64,000 bases of DNA from IMG/VR virus record IMGVR_UViG_3300030099_001508, positions 1-64,000 of that record; one strand, 5' to 3'. The DNA comes from a virus. Within the stretch, counting starts at the first letter, position 1, and each line of letters starts with the position of its first letter. Positions 27,108 to 35,398 of the stretch are shown here, piece by piece. A model generated the notes under the pieces. The model searched no databases and was not told where the DNA came from. It was given only the letters and a program-made list of their open reading frames with translations. The translations under genes were made by a program, and so were the position numbers.

Positions 27108-27127
27108 ATAATAGAGGAGGTGATTTT

Positions 27128-27562
27128 GTGGCTGCAAAATTATCAGATGAAACACAAGTGGCGATGCCACTAAGAAATATATTATCAATAGTTGCTGGAG
27201 TTGCAATTGCAACTTGGGCATACTTTGGTATTATTGAGCGAATAAACAATTTAGAAACTGAACAAACATTAATGATGGCAGATTTGGAAAAGAATACAGA
27301 GTTCCGAATCAAATGGCCGAGAGGAGAGATGGGCTCTCTTCCAGCTGATAGTGAGCAGTTCATGTTAATTGAACATCTCGCTGGAGAACTAGAAAAACTG
27401 TCCAAAGATATTGAAGAGGGAAAAGCACCTTATGACCAACAACAAGCATTAACATTACAATTTTTTGAAACAAGAATTTTAAAGTTAGAAGGTGCAATAG
27501 ATGACCTAAAAGATAGAATAGTTAGTAATCATTACGAGGCAGTGGGAAACGGAAAGCATTAG
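27128..27562 (+). CDS. Membrane-anchored protein with coiled coil
   Basis: 144 residues from GTG, set by the AGGAGGTGA sequence 7 nt upstream. One membrane span (ILSIVAGVAIATWAYFGIIE), then helical segments that look coiled-coil (LIEHLAGELEKLSKDIEEGK). No family recognised; similar architecture to the gene at 27817. Confidence 0.6.
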   Translation: MAAKLSDETQVAMPLRNILSIVAGVAIATWAYFGIIERINNLETEQTLMMADLEKNTEFRIKWPRGEMGSLPADSEQFMLIEHLAGELEKLSKDIEEGKAPYDQQQALTLQFFETRILKLEGAIDDLKDRIVSNHYEAVGNGKH

Positions 27563-27567
27563 AAAAA

Positions 27568-27816
27568 ATGAAAATAATAGAGTTTGTTTTACTATTGTAC
27601 ATAGGGAATGGTGAACTTATTGAATACACAGTTCGTGATGGATTAAGTGATTGTTTATCAACAAAGAGAACAATCGAAAGAAATATGCAAATAGACCCAG
27701 ATGAAAAATATGAAAGTGGAGCAAGATGGTCTTGTCAAAAACTTCATGTGGAAATAGATGAGGGTGGTAACATCCTTGGGTTTGTAGATGGCTTACCAGC
27801 TGTCGGAGGAAAATAA
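27568..27816 (+). CDS. Small exported two-cysteine protein (family member 2)
   Basis: 82 residues. Hydrophobic start MKIIEFVLLLYIGNG, then RDGLSDCLSTKR (C29) and ARWSCQKLHVEI (C56). Same layout as the genes at 23265, 43397, 60538 and 63533. Confidence 0.6.
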   Translation: MKIIEFVLLLYIGNGELIEYTVRDGLSDCLSTKRTIERNMQIDPDEKYESGARWSCQKLHVEIDEGGNILGFVDGLPAVGGK

Positions 27817-28227
27817 GTGTCAGTGGAAACAGAAATTGCACTATTGAAAAGAGAAGTGGATGACATGAAGGGTATTCATGTTCGTCTTGATTCTGCTATT
27901 GAAAAGATAGCAGAAGTCTCTTCTTCACTGCATACTGTTATTGCTGTTCATGAAGAAAAACTTGCAAGACAAGAAGAGACATTGGAAGAGAGTGAAAAAC
28001 AACTTAGAGTAAATGTACAAGAGTTGCACTCTCGTATTACTACCAATGCAAAAGAAACATCTCAACATATGTCAGAGATGGAACGTAGATTATTAGAAGA
28101 ACTTCAAACAATACGAAAAGAAATGTCAAATCGTGTGGGTATGTTAGAAAAGTGGAAATGGGTTATTGTTGGGGGTTCAATTGTCGCAGGCTTCATCATA
28201 CAAAAAGTGATTACAATCAATATTTGA
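27817..28227 (+). CDS. Coiled-coil protein with C-terminal membrane anchor
   Basis: 136 residues from GTG with GGAGGAAAATAA upstream. Long heptad region (LARQEETLEESEKQLRVN and further) ends in a span WVIVGGSIVAGFIIQKVI. Tail-anchored topology; could be a lysis regulator or minor membrane protein. The primase promoter starts just after the stop. Confidence 0.6.
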   Translation: MSVETEIALLKREVDDMKGIHVRLDSAIEKIAEVSSSLHTVIAVHEEKLARQEETLEESEKQLRVNVQELHSRITTNAKETSQHMSEMERRLLEELQTIRKEMSNRVGMLEKWKWVIVGGSIVAGFIIQKVITINI

Positions 28228-28228
28228 C

Positions 28229-28257
28229 TTGACTTTCTGTTAAGTTTCATGTAATAT
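28229..28257 (+). promoter_or_regulatory. Sigma70-type promoter for primase
   Basis: TTGACT (28229-28234), 17 bp, TAATAT (28252-28257); a second overlapping TTGACT begins at 28224. The primase ATG at 28265 is 7 nt past the -10, so the transcript would be leaderless or nearly so. Confidence 0.7.
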
Positions 28258-28264
28258 CTACAAC

Positions 28265-29281
28265 ATGAGTACATATGTAGATATTAAATATCTCAATTTA
28301 ATGTCACACCGATTACCCAAGTTCACCAAAAAAGGTGATTACTTGTGGAATTTTCGTTGTCCATTTTGTGGAGATAGTAAAAAGTCAAAATCAAAAGCCA
28401 GAGGTTATGTTTATAGAACAAAAAATGATTTATTCTATAAGTGTCACAACTGTTCAAAGGGAACAAATCTTGCGAACTTAGTTCTAGAGGTTGACGAATC
28501 CCTATATAAAGAATACCTTGTTGAAAGATACAAGGAAGGTTCTACAGCTAATGGAAGAGGTGGAAATGTCGAAAATCCAAAGTTCAATATACCCAAACCA
28601 GTCTTCATCCAGAAAGACGTTTTATCAGAACACAAGTCATTCAGAGAACTTGGACAAGACCACCCAGCTGTGCAATCTATTAGAAAACGTCTTATACCAC
28701 AAAATAGATATAACGATATTTATTTGGTCAATAAGTTTTTTACTTGGACTAATGAGTTAATACCTAATAAGTTCAAGGATTTGACGAATGACCATCCACG
28801 GATGGTGATTCCCTTTCGTGATGCAGATAATAAAGTGTTTGCGTATCAAGGAAGAGCTTTTGGGAAAGAAAAACCAAAGTACATTACGATTGTACTTGAC
28901 CAAGAAAGTGAAAAAATCTTTGGTCTTGATAGGGTTGACAATAATAGGAACATTATTATCGTGGAAGGCCCTATTGATAGTCTTTTTCTTCCAAACTGTA
29001 TTGCAGTGGCTCAAGGGGATTTACGTTTACCTCAGTACAAAGGTAAAAGCACGTTAGTATTTGACAATGAACCTAGAAATAGGGAAATTGTAAAGAACAT
29101 AGAAAAAGCGGTTGCAGAAGATTATAGTGTCGTAATCTGGCCGAAATATGTAAAAGAGAAGGATATAAATGATATGATAGTTGGTGGAAAAACAAATCTA
29201 GAAATCTTGAATATTATACATAAAAACACCTTTTCTGGTTTAGAAGCAAAGACACAATTATCACATTGGAAAAAAGTTTAG
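28265..29281 (+). CDS. 61: DNA primase (T4 gp61-like)
   Basis: 338 residues. N-terminal zinc ribbon with C32/C35 (RCPFCGDS) and C60/C63 (YKCHNCSKG), then a Toprim domain with IIIVEGPIDSLF and LVFDNEPRN as acidic metal sites. It makes RNA primers with the gp41 helicase. The stop lies against the RBS of the reductase gene. Confidence 0.9.
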   Translation: MSTYVDIKYLNLMSHRLPKFTKKGDYLWNFRCPFCGDSKKSKSKARGYVYRTKNDLFYKCHNCSKGTNLANLVLEVDESLYKEYLVERYKEGSTANGRGGNVENPKFNIPKPVFIQKDVLSEHKSFRELGQDHPAVQSIRKRLIPQNRYNDIYLVNKFFTWTNELIPNKFKDLTNDHPRMVIPFRDADNKVFAYQGRAFGKEKPKYITIVLDQESEKIFGLDRVDNNRNIIIVEGPIDSLFLPNCIAVAQGDLRLPQYKGKSTLVFDNEPRNREIVKNIEKAVAEDYSVVIWPKYVKEKDINDMIVGGKTNLEILNIIHKNTFSGLEAKTQLSHWKKV

Positions 29282-29292
29282 GAGAGAAATGG

Positions 29293-31215
29293 ATGTCTAT
29301 ATCAAATCAACTACCAACTCAATATCAACAATTCATACATTTATCAAGATACTCTAGATGGTTAGAAGAAGAAGGCCGTAGAGAAACTTGGAGTGAAACT
29401 GTAGGAAGATATTTTAATTTTTTTGAGTCACACTTAGAAGAAATGTGTGGATATAAATTAGAGCAAAAAGTAAAAGATGAATTAGAAGAAGCAATTATTG
29501 CAACTAGAGTAATGCCTTCCATGAGGTGTTTAATGACTGCTGGTGAGGCTTTAAAAAGAGAAAATATTGCTGGTTATAATTGTTCTTATGTTGCAGTAAA
29601 TAGAGTTGCAGCTTTTGATGAAATACTCTATGTATTGATGAACGGAACTGGTGTTGGTTTTTCTGTAGAAAGACAATATACAGCTGCACTTCCAGTTGTT
29701 GCAGAAGAGTTTTATATGTCTGACACTGTTATTACAGTTGCAGATAGTAAACTAGGTTGGGCAAAAGGTTTTAAAGAACTATTAGGTATGTTATATATTG
29801 GTCAAATTCCAAAATGGGATTTATCAAAAGTACGTCCTGCTGGTGCTCCACTCAAAACATTTGGTGGTCGTGCATCTGGCCCAGAACCACTAGAAAGTTT
29901 GTTTGAGTTTTGTGTTACTACTTTTAAAAATGCACAAGGTAGAAAACTATCATCACTAGAGTGTCATGATATTGTTTGTAAAATTGCAGAAATTGTTGTT
30001 GTTGGTGGTGTTCGTAGAAGTGCATTAATTAGTCTTTCTAATTTATCTGATGACCGTATGCGTCATGCAAAAGCTGGACAATGGTGGGAACAGAATGGTC
30101 AAAGAGCACTTGCAAACAACTCTGCGTGTTATTCTGAAAAACCAGATATTGGTATCTTCATGGATGAGTGGAAATCTCTTTATGATTCTAAGTCTGGTGA
30201 AAGAGGTATTTTTAATCGTGAGTCTGCAAATAAAATGGCTTCAAAGAATGGTCGTAGAGTTGTAGATGGATATGAGTTTGGAACTAATCCTTGTTCTGAA
30301 ATCATCTTACGAGATAGAGAGTTTTGTAATCTTTCAGAAGCAGTAATTCGTGTTACTGATACAGAAGAGTCTCTCATGAAGAAAGTAGAACTTGCAACTA
30401 TTCTTGGTACATTTCAATCTACATTGACAAACTTTAAATATGTATCTGCAATGTGGAAAAAGAACTGTAGTGAAGAAAGACTTCTTGGTGTATCACTTAC
30501 TGGTATTATGGATAGTCCTCTCACAAATGGTAAAAGAGATGGTGTGGAAAAATTACTAGAAAAGTTAAAAGACCATGCAGTTGCAACTAATAAGAAGTGG
30601 GCAAAGAAACTTGGTATTAATCGTGCAACTGCAATTACTTGTGTTAAACCGTCTGGTACTGTATCACAACTTGTAGATGCAGCTTCTGGTATTCATGCAA
30701 GACATAACCCATATTATATTAGAACTGTTCGTGGTGACAAAAAAGACCCACTTACAAAGATGATGGTAGACGCTGGGTTTCCAGTAGAAGATGATGTAAT
30801 GAATCCAAATCATACTTCTGTATTTTCATTTCCAATCAAAGTTGATGAAAACTCTGTTTTCAGAACAGATATGACTGCGATTGAACAACTTGAATTATGG
30901 TTGATATATCAAAAACATTGGTGTGAACATAAACCATCTGTGACTATCTCTGTAAAAGAACATGAGTGGTTAGAAGTCGGTGCATGGGTTTACAAACATT
31001 TTGATTATATGTCTGGTGTAAGTTTCTTACCATTTAGTGACCATACATATAAACAAGCACCCTATCAAGATTGTGATGAACAAATGTATAAAGATATACT
31101 AAATAAAATGCCTAAGATAGTTGATTGGTCAATGTTAGGTGAATATGAGAAAACTGATATGACTGTTGGTTCTCAAGAACTTGCGTGTGCGGCTGGGTTT
31201 TGTGAGATACAATGA
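29293..31215 (+). CDS. nrdJ: Class II (B12-dependent) ribonucleotide reductase
   Basis: 640 residues from the ATG at 29293 (RBS AGGAGAGA), preferred over 29266. Monomeric adenosylcobalamin type: YNCSYVAV with the first redox Cys, NPCSEIILRDREFCNLSEA around the active-site Cys, VKPSGTVSQLVDAASGIHAR near the substrate phosphate site, and a C-terminal CAAGFC redox pair. It reduces ribonucleotides for phage DNA synthesis and would depend on host cobalamin. Works with ThyX (46993). No class I genes are in the window. Confidence 0.92.
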   Translation: MSISNQLPTQYQQFIHLSRYSRWLEEEGRRETWSETVGRYFNFFESHLEEMCGYKLEQKVKDELEEAIIATRVMPSMRCLMTAGEALKRENIAGYNCSYVAVNRVAAFDEILYVLMNGTGVGFSVERQYTAALPVVAEEFYMSDTVITVADSKLGWAKGFKELLGMLYIGQIPKWDLSKVRPAGAPLKTFGGRASGPEPLESLFEFCVTTFKNAQGRKLSSLECHDIVCKIAEIVVVGGVRRSALISLSNLSDDRMRHAKAGQWWEQNGQRALANNSACYSEKPDIGIFMDEWKSLYDSKSGERGIFNRESANKMASKNGRRVVDGYEFGTNPCSEIILRDREFCNLSEAVIRVTDTEESLMKKVELATILGTFQSTLTNFKYVSAMWKKNCSEERLLGVSLTGIMDSPLTNGKRDGVEKLLEKLKDHAVATNKKWAKKLGINRATAITCVKPSGTVSQLVDAASGIHARHNPYYIRTVRGDKKDPLTKMMVDAGFPVEDDVMNPNHTSVFSFPIKVDENSVFRTDMTAIEQLELWLIYQKHWCEHKPSVTISVKEHEWLEVGAWVYKHFDYMSGVSFLPFSDHTYKQAPYQDCDEQMYKDILNKMPKIVDWSMLGEYEKTDMTVGSQELACAAGFCEIQ

Positions 31216-31382
31216 CAAAAAAAGTTTTGTACTGTGACGATTGTGACGTAGAGTTCAAAGTTCAATTTGGTATGTCAACATCTCATTACCATGTTAGACA
31301 TTGCGTCTTTTGTGGTGGTGAGATAAATATTGATGATGAAGACGATATAGACGATAACTATGAGGAGTACGACTATGACTAA
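31212..31382 (+). CDS. Small zinc-ribbon protein
   Basis: 56 residues, ATGA overlap with nrdJ. YCDDCDVEF and HCVFCGGEI give two CxxC knuckles; the C-terminus is almost purely Asp/Glu/Tyr. Probably zinc-binding; function unknown. Confidence 0.65.
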   Translation: MTKKVLYCDDCDVEFKVQFGMSTSHYHVRHCVFCGGEINIDDEDDIDDNYEEYDYD

Positions 31383-31491
31383 ATGTGTTAGATGTGGTCA
31401 TGAGTGCCATTGTGGTACTGATTGTGAAGAGTGTGTAAATGATGTTTGTCATGATTGTAATTGTTATGAAGTAAGTGAAGATGGCTGTTAG
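31375..31491 (+). CDS. Cys-rich mini-protein (11 Cys in 38 residues)
   Basis: Starts MTKCVRCGHECHCGTDC and ends in C-Y-E-V-S-E-D-G-C. Overlaps both neighbours. Nearly 30% Cys plus His suggests binding of one or two zinc ions. CxxCGHExHC recurs in the next gene, so the two look like duplicates. Confidence 0.65.
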   Translation: MTKCVRCGHECHCGTDCEECVNDVCHDCNCYEVSEDGC

Positions 31492-31678
31492 TGGTTGTAA
31501 AAATTGTGGTCATGAAGCACATTGTGATACTAAACTTTATAAAGATTTTGAAGAAAGTAAACAAGTATTAGTGTGTCATCATTGTCGTTGTAATGTGTGT
31601 GAAAAGGATTATGCAAGATGGTGTGATACTCATGATGAGTATAATATGTATACGGATGAAGCAATATTAACAAGATGA
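31481..31678 (+). CDS. Cys-rich zinc-binding protein, paralogue of upstream gene
   Basis: 65 residues from the ATG at 31481. GCKNCGHEAHC matches the start of the preceding mini-protein; VCHHCRCNVCEKD and WCDTHDEY add further ligands. Overlaps the next gene by 4 nt. Confidence 0.6.
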   Translation: MAVSGCKNCGHEAHCDTKLYKDFEESKQVLVCHHCRCNVCEKDYARWCDTHDEYNMYTDEAILTR

Positions 31679-32013
31679 AGACACAAAGTGCAAAAGCAAA
31701 AGGTCGAAGATTACAACAATGGTTTCGTGACCAACTAATAGAAAAATTACAAGTACACCCAGAGGATGTTGAATCAAGGTCTATGGGTGCTGGTGGTGAA
31801 GACTTGATTATGGCAAGGGCTGCAAGAGAAAAGTTCCCTTATTCTGTTGAGTGTAAAAATCAAGAAAAATTAAACATATGGGAATCCTATTCTCAGGCAG
31901 TCGAAAATAGCAAAGACTATGAACCAGTGGTGGTGATTAAAAGAAATAATCATAAACCACTAGTTGTAGTTGATGCAGAATATTTTGTAGGACTGCATAA
32001 AGATGAGGTTTGA
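31675..32013 (+). CDS. PD-(D/E)XK nuclease, Holliday-resolvase-like
   Basis: 112 residues. SRSMGAGGEDLIMARAA supplies the catalytic Asp and YSVECKNQEKLNIWE the E-x-K, with a following helix (SYSQAVENSKD). This is the compact architecture of archaeal-type Hjc/phage resolvase-like nucleases. It may process recombination junctions created by UvsX. Confidence 0.7.
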   Translation: MKTQSAKAKGRRLQQWFRDQLIEKLQVHPEDVESRSMGAGGEDLIMARAAREKFPYSVECKNQEKLNIWESYSQAVENSKDYEPVVVIKRNNHKPLVVVDAEYFVGLHKDEV

Positions 32014-32344
32014 TTGTAAAAACTGTTCAATTGAATTAGATAATTCAAAAGGTAAAGTTTACAGAGATGGTAAACTTATGTTTAAAGGTGATGGATATAT
32101 TGCGATTAAATTTATGTTACAATGGACAAATAATGCAAAAGAAGTACAAGAAAGATTTAAATATCAACTATCACAAAGAGAGCAATGTAAGTGGACTAAG
32201 CGTGATGAAGAACGAAAATATGAAAAAAGAATGAAAGAAGAAGCCGAAAGAGCGAAAGAATCTTTTGAACCAAAACCAAAGACAAAACCAAAAAAATCTA
32301 CAAGAACTAATAAAGTAGACTCACTGTTCAAAATGACGAGGTAA
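32003..32344 (+). CDS. Hypothetical basic protein
   Basis: 113 residues. N-terminal [20 protein letters not shown] has a CxxC; the C-terminus is a Lys/Glu/Pro-rich tail ([18 protein letters not shown]). Overlaps the nuclease by 11 nt. No family recognised. Confidence 0.55.
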   Translation: MRFDCKNCSIELDNSKGKVYRDGKLMFKGDGYIAIKFMLQWTNNAKEVQERFKYQLSQREQCKWTKRDEERKYEKRMKEEAERAKESFEPKPKTKPKKSTRTNKVDSLFKMTR

Positions 32345-32346
32345 TA

Positions 32347-33339
32347 ATGTTAATTGAAGATGATATTAAACTTGACTACTCAGATGTACTAATTAGACCC
32401 AAAAGGTCAACAATGAATTCTAGAAGTGATGTTTCTATGAAACGCACTCATACTTTCCTACACTCTAAAAAATCTTGGACTGGTATTCCTATAATGTCAG
32501 CAAATATGGATACTGTAGGAACACCAGCTATGCACAGTATTTTATCTAAGTTTGATATGATTACTTGTCCAGCTAAACATTATCTCAAAAACAATATTAT
32601 AACTTTCAACAGTGGAAATAAAAATATATGCTGGTTCGGAGGTATCAATGATACTGATTTGTTATCAAAACAAACCTCTGATTTTATTGGACTAGACGTT
32701 GCAAATGGATATACTATTCGTTTTGTTGACGCAGTAAAAGAACTAAGAGAAAAGTGTCCAGATGCAACAATTGTTGCTGGTAATGTAGTAACTGCTGATA
32801 TGACCCAAGAACTAATTCTTGCTGGTGCAGATATTGTAAAGGTTGGTATTGGCCCTGGCTCTGTTTGTACAACAAGAATAAAAACTGGTATTGGATATCC
32901 ACAACTTAGTGCAGTTATAGAATGTGCAGATGCAGCTCATGGTTTGGGTGGACATATCATTGCAGATGGTGGTTGTACTACTTCTGGAGATATTGTAAAA
33001 GCATTTGCTGGTGGTGCAGACTTTGTAATGATTGGTGGGATGTTAGCAGGACATGATGAATGTGATGGACAAGTTGAAAATGGTGTCATGAAGTTTTACG
33101 GTATGGCATCTGAATCTGCAATGGATAGACACGGTAATCATAATGAGTATCGTGGTGTAGAAGGAAAAACTGTAGAAGTTCCTTATCGTGGTAAAGTAGA
33201 AGATACAGTAAAAGATATATTAAGTGGAGTTCGTTCTGCTTGCACATATGTTGGTGCGAGAAGACTAAAAGCACTTTCTAAATGTACAACATTTGTTCGT
33301 GTGAACAATACACATAACACTGTTTACGGAAACGCATGA
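32347..33339 (+). CDS. guaC: GMP reductase (IMPDH/GMPR family)
   Basis: 330 residues, TIM barrel. [15 protein letters not shown] opens the family signature; [11 protein letters not shown] contains the catalytic Cys; [20 protein letters not shown] and [11 protein letters not shown] form the phosphate loop; [17 protein letters not shown] matches GMPR rather than IMPDH, and no CBS domain is present. It would convert GMP to IMP with NADPH, redirecting guanine nucleotides from host RNA. Confidence 0.88.
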   Translation: MLIEDDIKLDYSDVLIRPKRSTMNSRSDVSMKRTHTFLHSKKSWTGIPIMSANMDTVGTPAMHSILSKFDMITCPAKHYLKNNIITFNSGNKNICWFGGINDTDLLSKQTSDFIGLDVANGYTIRFVDAVKELREKCPDATIVAGNVVTADMTQELILAGADIVKVGIGPGSVCTTRIKTGIGYPQLSAVIECADAAHGLGGHIIADGGCTTSGDIVKAFAGGADFVMIGGMLAGHDECDGQVENGVMKFYGMASESAMDRHGNHNEYRGVEGKTVEVPYRGKVEDTVKDILSGVRSACTYVGARRLKALSKCTTFVRVNNTHNTVYGNA

Positions 33340-33370
33340 CAGTATTGCGTTTTTAAAATGGGTTATTAAT

Positions 33371-33414
33371 TATAAATAGTAATGTAGTTTAAATCAAAAC
33401 TACTATTTCGGAAA
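33371..33414 (+). promoter_or_regulatory. Late promoter and leader hairpin
   Basis: TATAAATA (33371-33378) matches the late -10 exactly. The leader holds GTAGTTT (33384-33390) pairing with AAACTAC around AAATCA, just before GGAAAAGGAGA, so the hairpin could influence ribosome access at the ATG 33426. Confidence 0.6.
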
Positions 33415-33425
33415 AGGAGACTATA

Positions 33426-33662
33426 ATGTCAGTAGCAAGCGCTGTGTATGAGCGTACTTGTCATGTGTGTGATGCAGTAAGATTATACTTTCAAAGAGCA
33501 ATTATCCAAATGCAAAGAGGCAGACAGTTAAGTGCGAACAATAAAATAATGCACGATTTAAGATGGGAGTATCCCCATAATGGAGATTTGAGATATCATT
33601 TGAATGAAATGAATGATAGAACAAATGCAGAGTATGATAAAAAACTAGAGGAGTTAAAATGA
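33426..33662 (+). CDS. Small hypothetical protein
   Basis: 78 residues; RTCHVCDAVRLYFQRAI has a CxxC, followed by helical RWEYPHNGDLRYHLNEM. Translated just before the pseudoazurin gene (ATGA overlap), under the 33371 late promoter. Function unknown. Confidence 0.55.
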   Translation: MSVASAVYERTCHVCDAVRLYFQRAIIQMQRGRQLSANNKIMHDLRWEYPHNGDLRYHLNEMNDRTNAEYDKKLEELK

Positions 33663-34078
33663 TTAGATTATTTACAATATTATTTGTTATGCTTTCAACT
33701 TCTGTATATGCAGAAGATATGACGATTGAAATGTTGAATAAACGAGATGACGGTGCAAAGATGGTTTATTCAGAAGATATAGCCAGAGTAGATGTGGGTG
33801 ACACAATTACTTGGGTGCCAACCAGTAAAGGACATAATGTCCAGTTTGTAACTGTACCAGAGGGTGTAGAAAAAATCAAAAGTAAGAATAACAAAGAGGT
33901 TTCTTTTACTTTTGAAAAAGAAGGTGTATATCTTTACGTTTGCACTCCCCATAAAGGCATGGGTATGATTGCACTTGTAATAGTGGGTGATTCGCTAGAA
34001 AACCTTGATTCGGTCAAAAAGACCAAAATGATGGGTAAATCTAAGAAAAAACTGAAAAAACTAGTAAAAAATCTATAA
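33659..34078 (+). CDS. Pseudoazurin-like type 1 copper protein, exported
   Basis: 139 residues. Signal peptide MIRLFTILFVMLSTSVYA with cleavage before EDM. Copper ligands are all present: His in TSKGHNVQF, then Cys, His and Met in YVCTPHKGMGM. VDVGDTITWVP, VPEGVEKIKSKNNKEV and ALVIVGDS match pseudoazurins closely. Such proteins shuttle electrons in the periplasm, e.g. to nitrite reductase or cytochromes. In a phage it would be an auxiliary metabolic gene. A strong terminator follows. Confidence 0.85.
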   Translation: MIRLFTILFVMLSTSVYAEDMTIEMLNKRDDGAKMVYSEDIARVDVGDTITWVPTSKGHNVQFVTVPEGVEKIKSKNNKEVSFTFEKEGVYLYVCTPHKGMGMIALVIVGDSLENLDSVKKTKMMGKSKKKLKKLVKNL

Positions 34079-34088
34079 TTAATAAATT

Positions 34089-34116
34089 AAACCCTTGATT
34101 TTCAAGGGTTTTTTTT
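34089..34116 (+). terminator. Rho-independent terminator
   Basis: AAACCCTTGA (34089-34098), loop TTT, TCAAGGGTTT (34102-34111), then a T run. Ends the late unit with the pseudoazurin gene. Confidence 0.85.
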
Positions 34117-34139
34117 AGCCTATTTTTCCCAAAAAAGAC

Positions 34140-34168
34140 TTGACTCTGTTCTCAAAACAAGATATACT
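34140..34168 (+). promoter_or_regulatory. Sigma70-type early promoter
   Basis: TTGACT, 17 bp, TATACT. The spacer word TGTTCTCAAAACA is shared with the promoter at 38032. Confidence 0.75.
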
Positions 34169-34199
34169 CTAAGAGTAAGATAAAGAGAAAGAGGTAAAA

Positions 34200-34406
34200 A
34201 TGAGTAAAATTAAGAACTACATGATGGATATCGAAGAGAAGGTCTTTGATATTGAAGGTCTTGAAACCAAGATTGGTGAGTGTGAACATATCGCAGAGAT
34301 GAAAGCCTTTGTGGTAGAGAAGTTGGGTTTGACAACTCATTTCGATATCGGTATCGCAGAAGGTGTGGTAGACGATATGTGGAATGATTTTTGGGGGTAC
34401 TATTAA
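34200..34406 (+). CDS. Small acidic early protein
   Basis: 68 residues, acidic, helical (YMMDIEEKVFDIEGLETKIG) with an aromatic end (WNDFWGYY). RBS AAGAGGTAAAA. Own promoter on each side, as for many phage host-takeover proteins; function unknown. Confidence 0.6.
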   Translation: MSKIKNYMMDIEEKVFDIEGLETKIGECEHIAEMKAFVVEKLGLTTHFDIGIAEGVVDDMWNDFWGYY

Positions 34407-34413
34407 AAAGTGC

Positions 34414-34442
34414 TTGACATTGTTGTCACAACATGGTAGAAT
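34414..34442 (+). promoter_or_regulatory. Sigma70-type early promoter
   Basis: TTGACA, 17 bp (containing the palindrome TTGTTGTCACAACA), TAGAAT. The leader has GAGAGAGAGGT, complementary in part to the candidate sRNA loop at 37433-37458. Confidence 0.7.
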
Positions 34443-34470
34443 GATAATATAATTGAGAGAGAGGTAAATT

Positions 34471-34719
34471 ATGAAAATCGCAAAAAACATCAAAGACATT
34501 GAATTCAACGACACAAATGTGTATGGTACTTGGATGCCAGTATCAGAACCAATCGTGATGGCTTCTGCCGCTGGGTGGTATGTCGGTTCGGTCTGTAAAG
34601 ACCCAGATTGTGGTGGTATGATTGTGCCTTACAATAGGTATACTGATTACATGACACAAGAGAATGCTCAAAAGTGTCTTGATACACCAATGGAACAAGG
34701 AGGCTTTTATGAAGGATAA
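34471..34719 (+). CDS. Hypothetical early protein
   Basis: 82 residues. VCKDPDCGGMIVPYNRYTDY contains a Cys pair that may bind metal. RBS GAGAGAGGTAAATT is purine-rich. Overlaps the next gene by 11 nt. Confidence 0.6.
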   Translation: MKIAKNIKDIEFNDTNVYGTWMPVSEPIVMASAAGWYVGSVCKDPDCGGMIVPYNRYTDYMTQENAQKCLDTPMEQGGFYEG

Positions 34720-34912
34720 AAAGTATATCGTTTATACTCAAGCGAATAAGTTGGGTTTGAAAGGTGAGTTTGATAATGCAAAAGATGCTATCAAATGGGC
34801 AAAAGAAAATGTGTATGCTTTCGATTACTTGAAAGAGAGAAAGGATACATGGGAGATTTTGTTTGAAGAACTATTAGTCTGGATTGGGAAAGGAGAAATA
34901 ATCGAATGTTAG
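34709..34912 (+). CDS. Hypothetical early protein
   Basis: 67 residues from the ATG at 34709, immediately after GGAGG; an upstream in-frame ATG at 34664 lacks an RBS and lies inside the preceding gene. KYIVYTQANKLGLKGEFDNA, then a helix with DAIKWAKENVYAFD: small alpha/beta protein. Confidence 0.6.
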   Translation: MKDKKYIVYTQANKLGLKGEFDNAKDAIKWAKENVYAFDYLKERKDTWEILFEELLVWIGKGEIIEC

Positions 34913-35235
34913 ACTTTTTAGCGTGTGATTCAGTAAACATCAACATGACTAGTTTACAAGGAAAAATCACCACCACCTACGATAAGTTAGTTGAGGTGTT
35001 TGGTGAACCAACTATGACAGATGCAAGTCCTTATGAAAAGGTCAATGCACAATGGGCAATAGAGTTCAAAGTTCCTTTTACAGATGATACTGGAATAGAA
35101 GACTTTGAAACTGTAACTGCTACTGTTTACAATTGGAAAGATGGATATATTCCTACTGAAAAGTATGATTGGCACATTGGTGGTTTCGATAGTGAAGCTG
35201 TAGATTGTGTTGAAAAAGTACTTGACTCTGCGTAG
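34906..35235 (+). CDS. Hypothetical early protein
   Basis: 109 residues. FGEPTMTDASPYEKVNAQWA and FETVTATVYNWKDGYIPTEK are aromatic, beta-rich; looks like a small family found in early regions of several phages, unnamed here. The last codons LDSA encode the -35 of the next promoter. Confidence 0.6.
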   Translation: MLDFLACDSVNINMTSLQGKITTTYDKLVEVFGEPTMTDASPYEKVNAQWAIEFKVPFTDDTGIEDFETVTATVYNWKDGYIPTEKYDWHIGGFDSEAVDCVEKVLDSA

Positions 35236-35250
35236 ACTTTCTGATAGGAT
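35222..35250 (+). promoter_or_regulatory. Sigma70-type promoter overlapping a gene end
   Basis: TTGACT (35222-35227), 17 bp, TAGGAT (35245-35250), 6 nt before the ATG 35257, so the transcript is predicted leaderless for the first gene but gives a leader for bS21. Confidence 0.6.
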
Positions 35251-35256
35251 AACATA

Positions 35257-35388
35257 ATGTTGAAATTTATCTTAGGGATAATTGTAGGTTTTGTGATAGT
35301 ATCATATTACCCACAAATAATAGTACATACCACTGATTTAATAAAAAACAGTGGAGTATGTGAACAAATATACAAACTAAATAACTAG
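35257..35388 (+). CDS. 43-residue membrane peptide
   Basis: MLKFILGIIVGFVIVSYYPQ is a single span, followed by a short polar tail with one Cys. RBS would only exist on read-through RNA (GATAGGAT). Upstream of and co-transcribed with bS21. Confidence 0.5.
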   Translation: MLKFILGIIVGFVIVSYYPQIIVHTTDLIKNSGVCEQIYKLNN

Positions 35389-35398
35389 AAGGAGCTTT

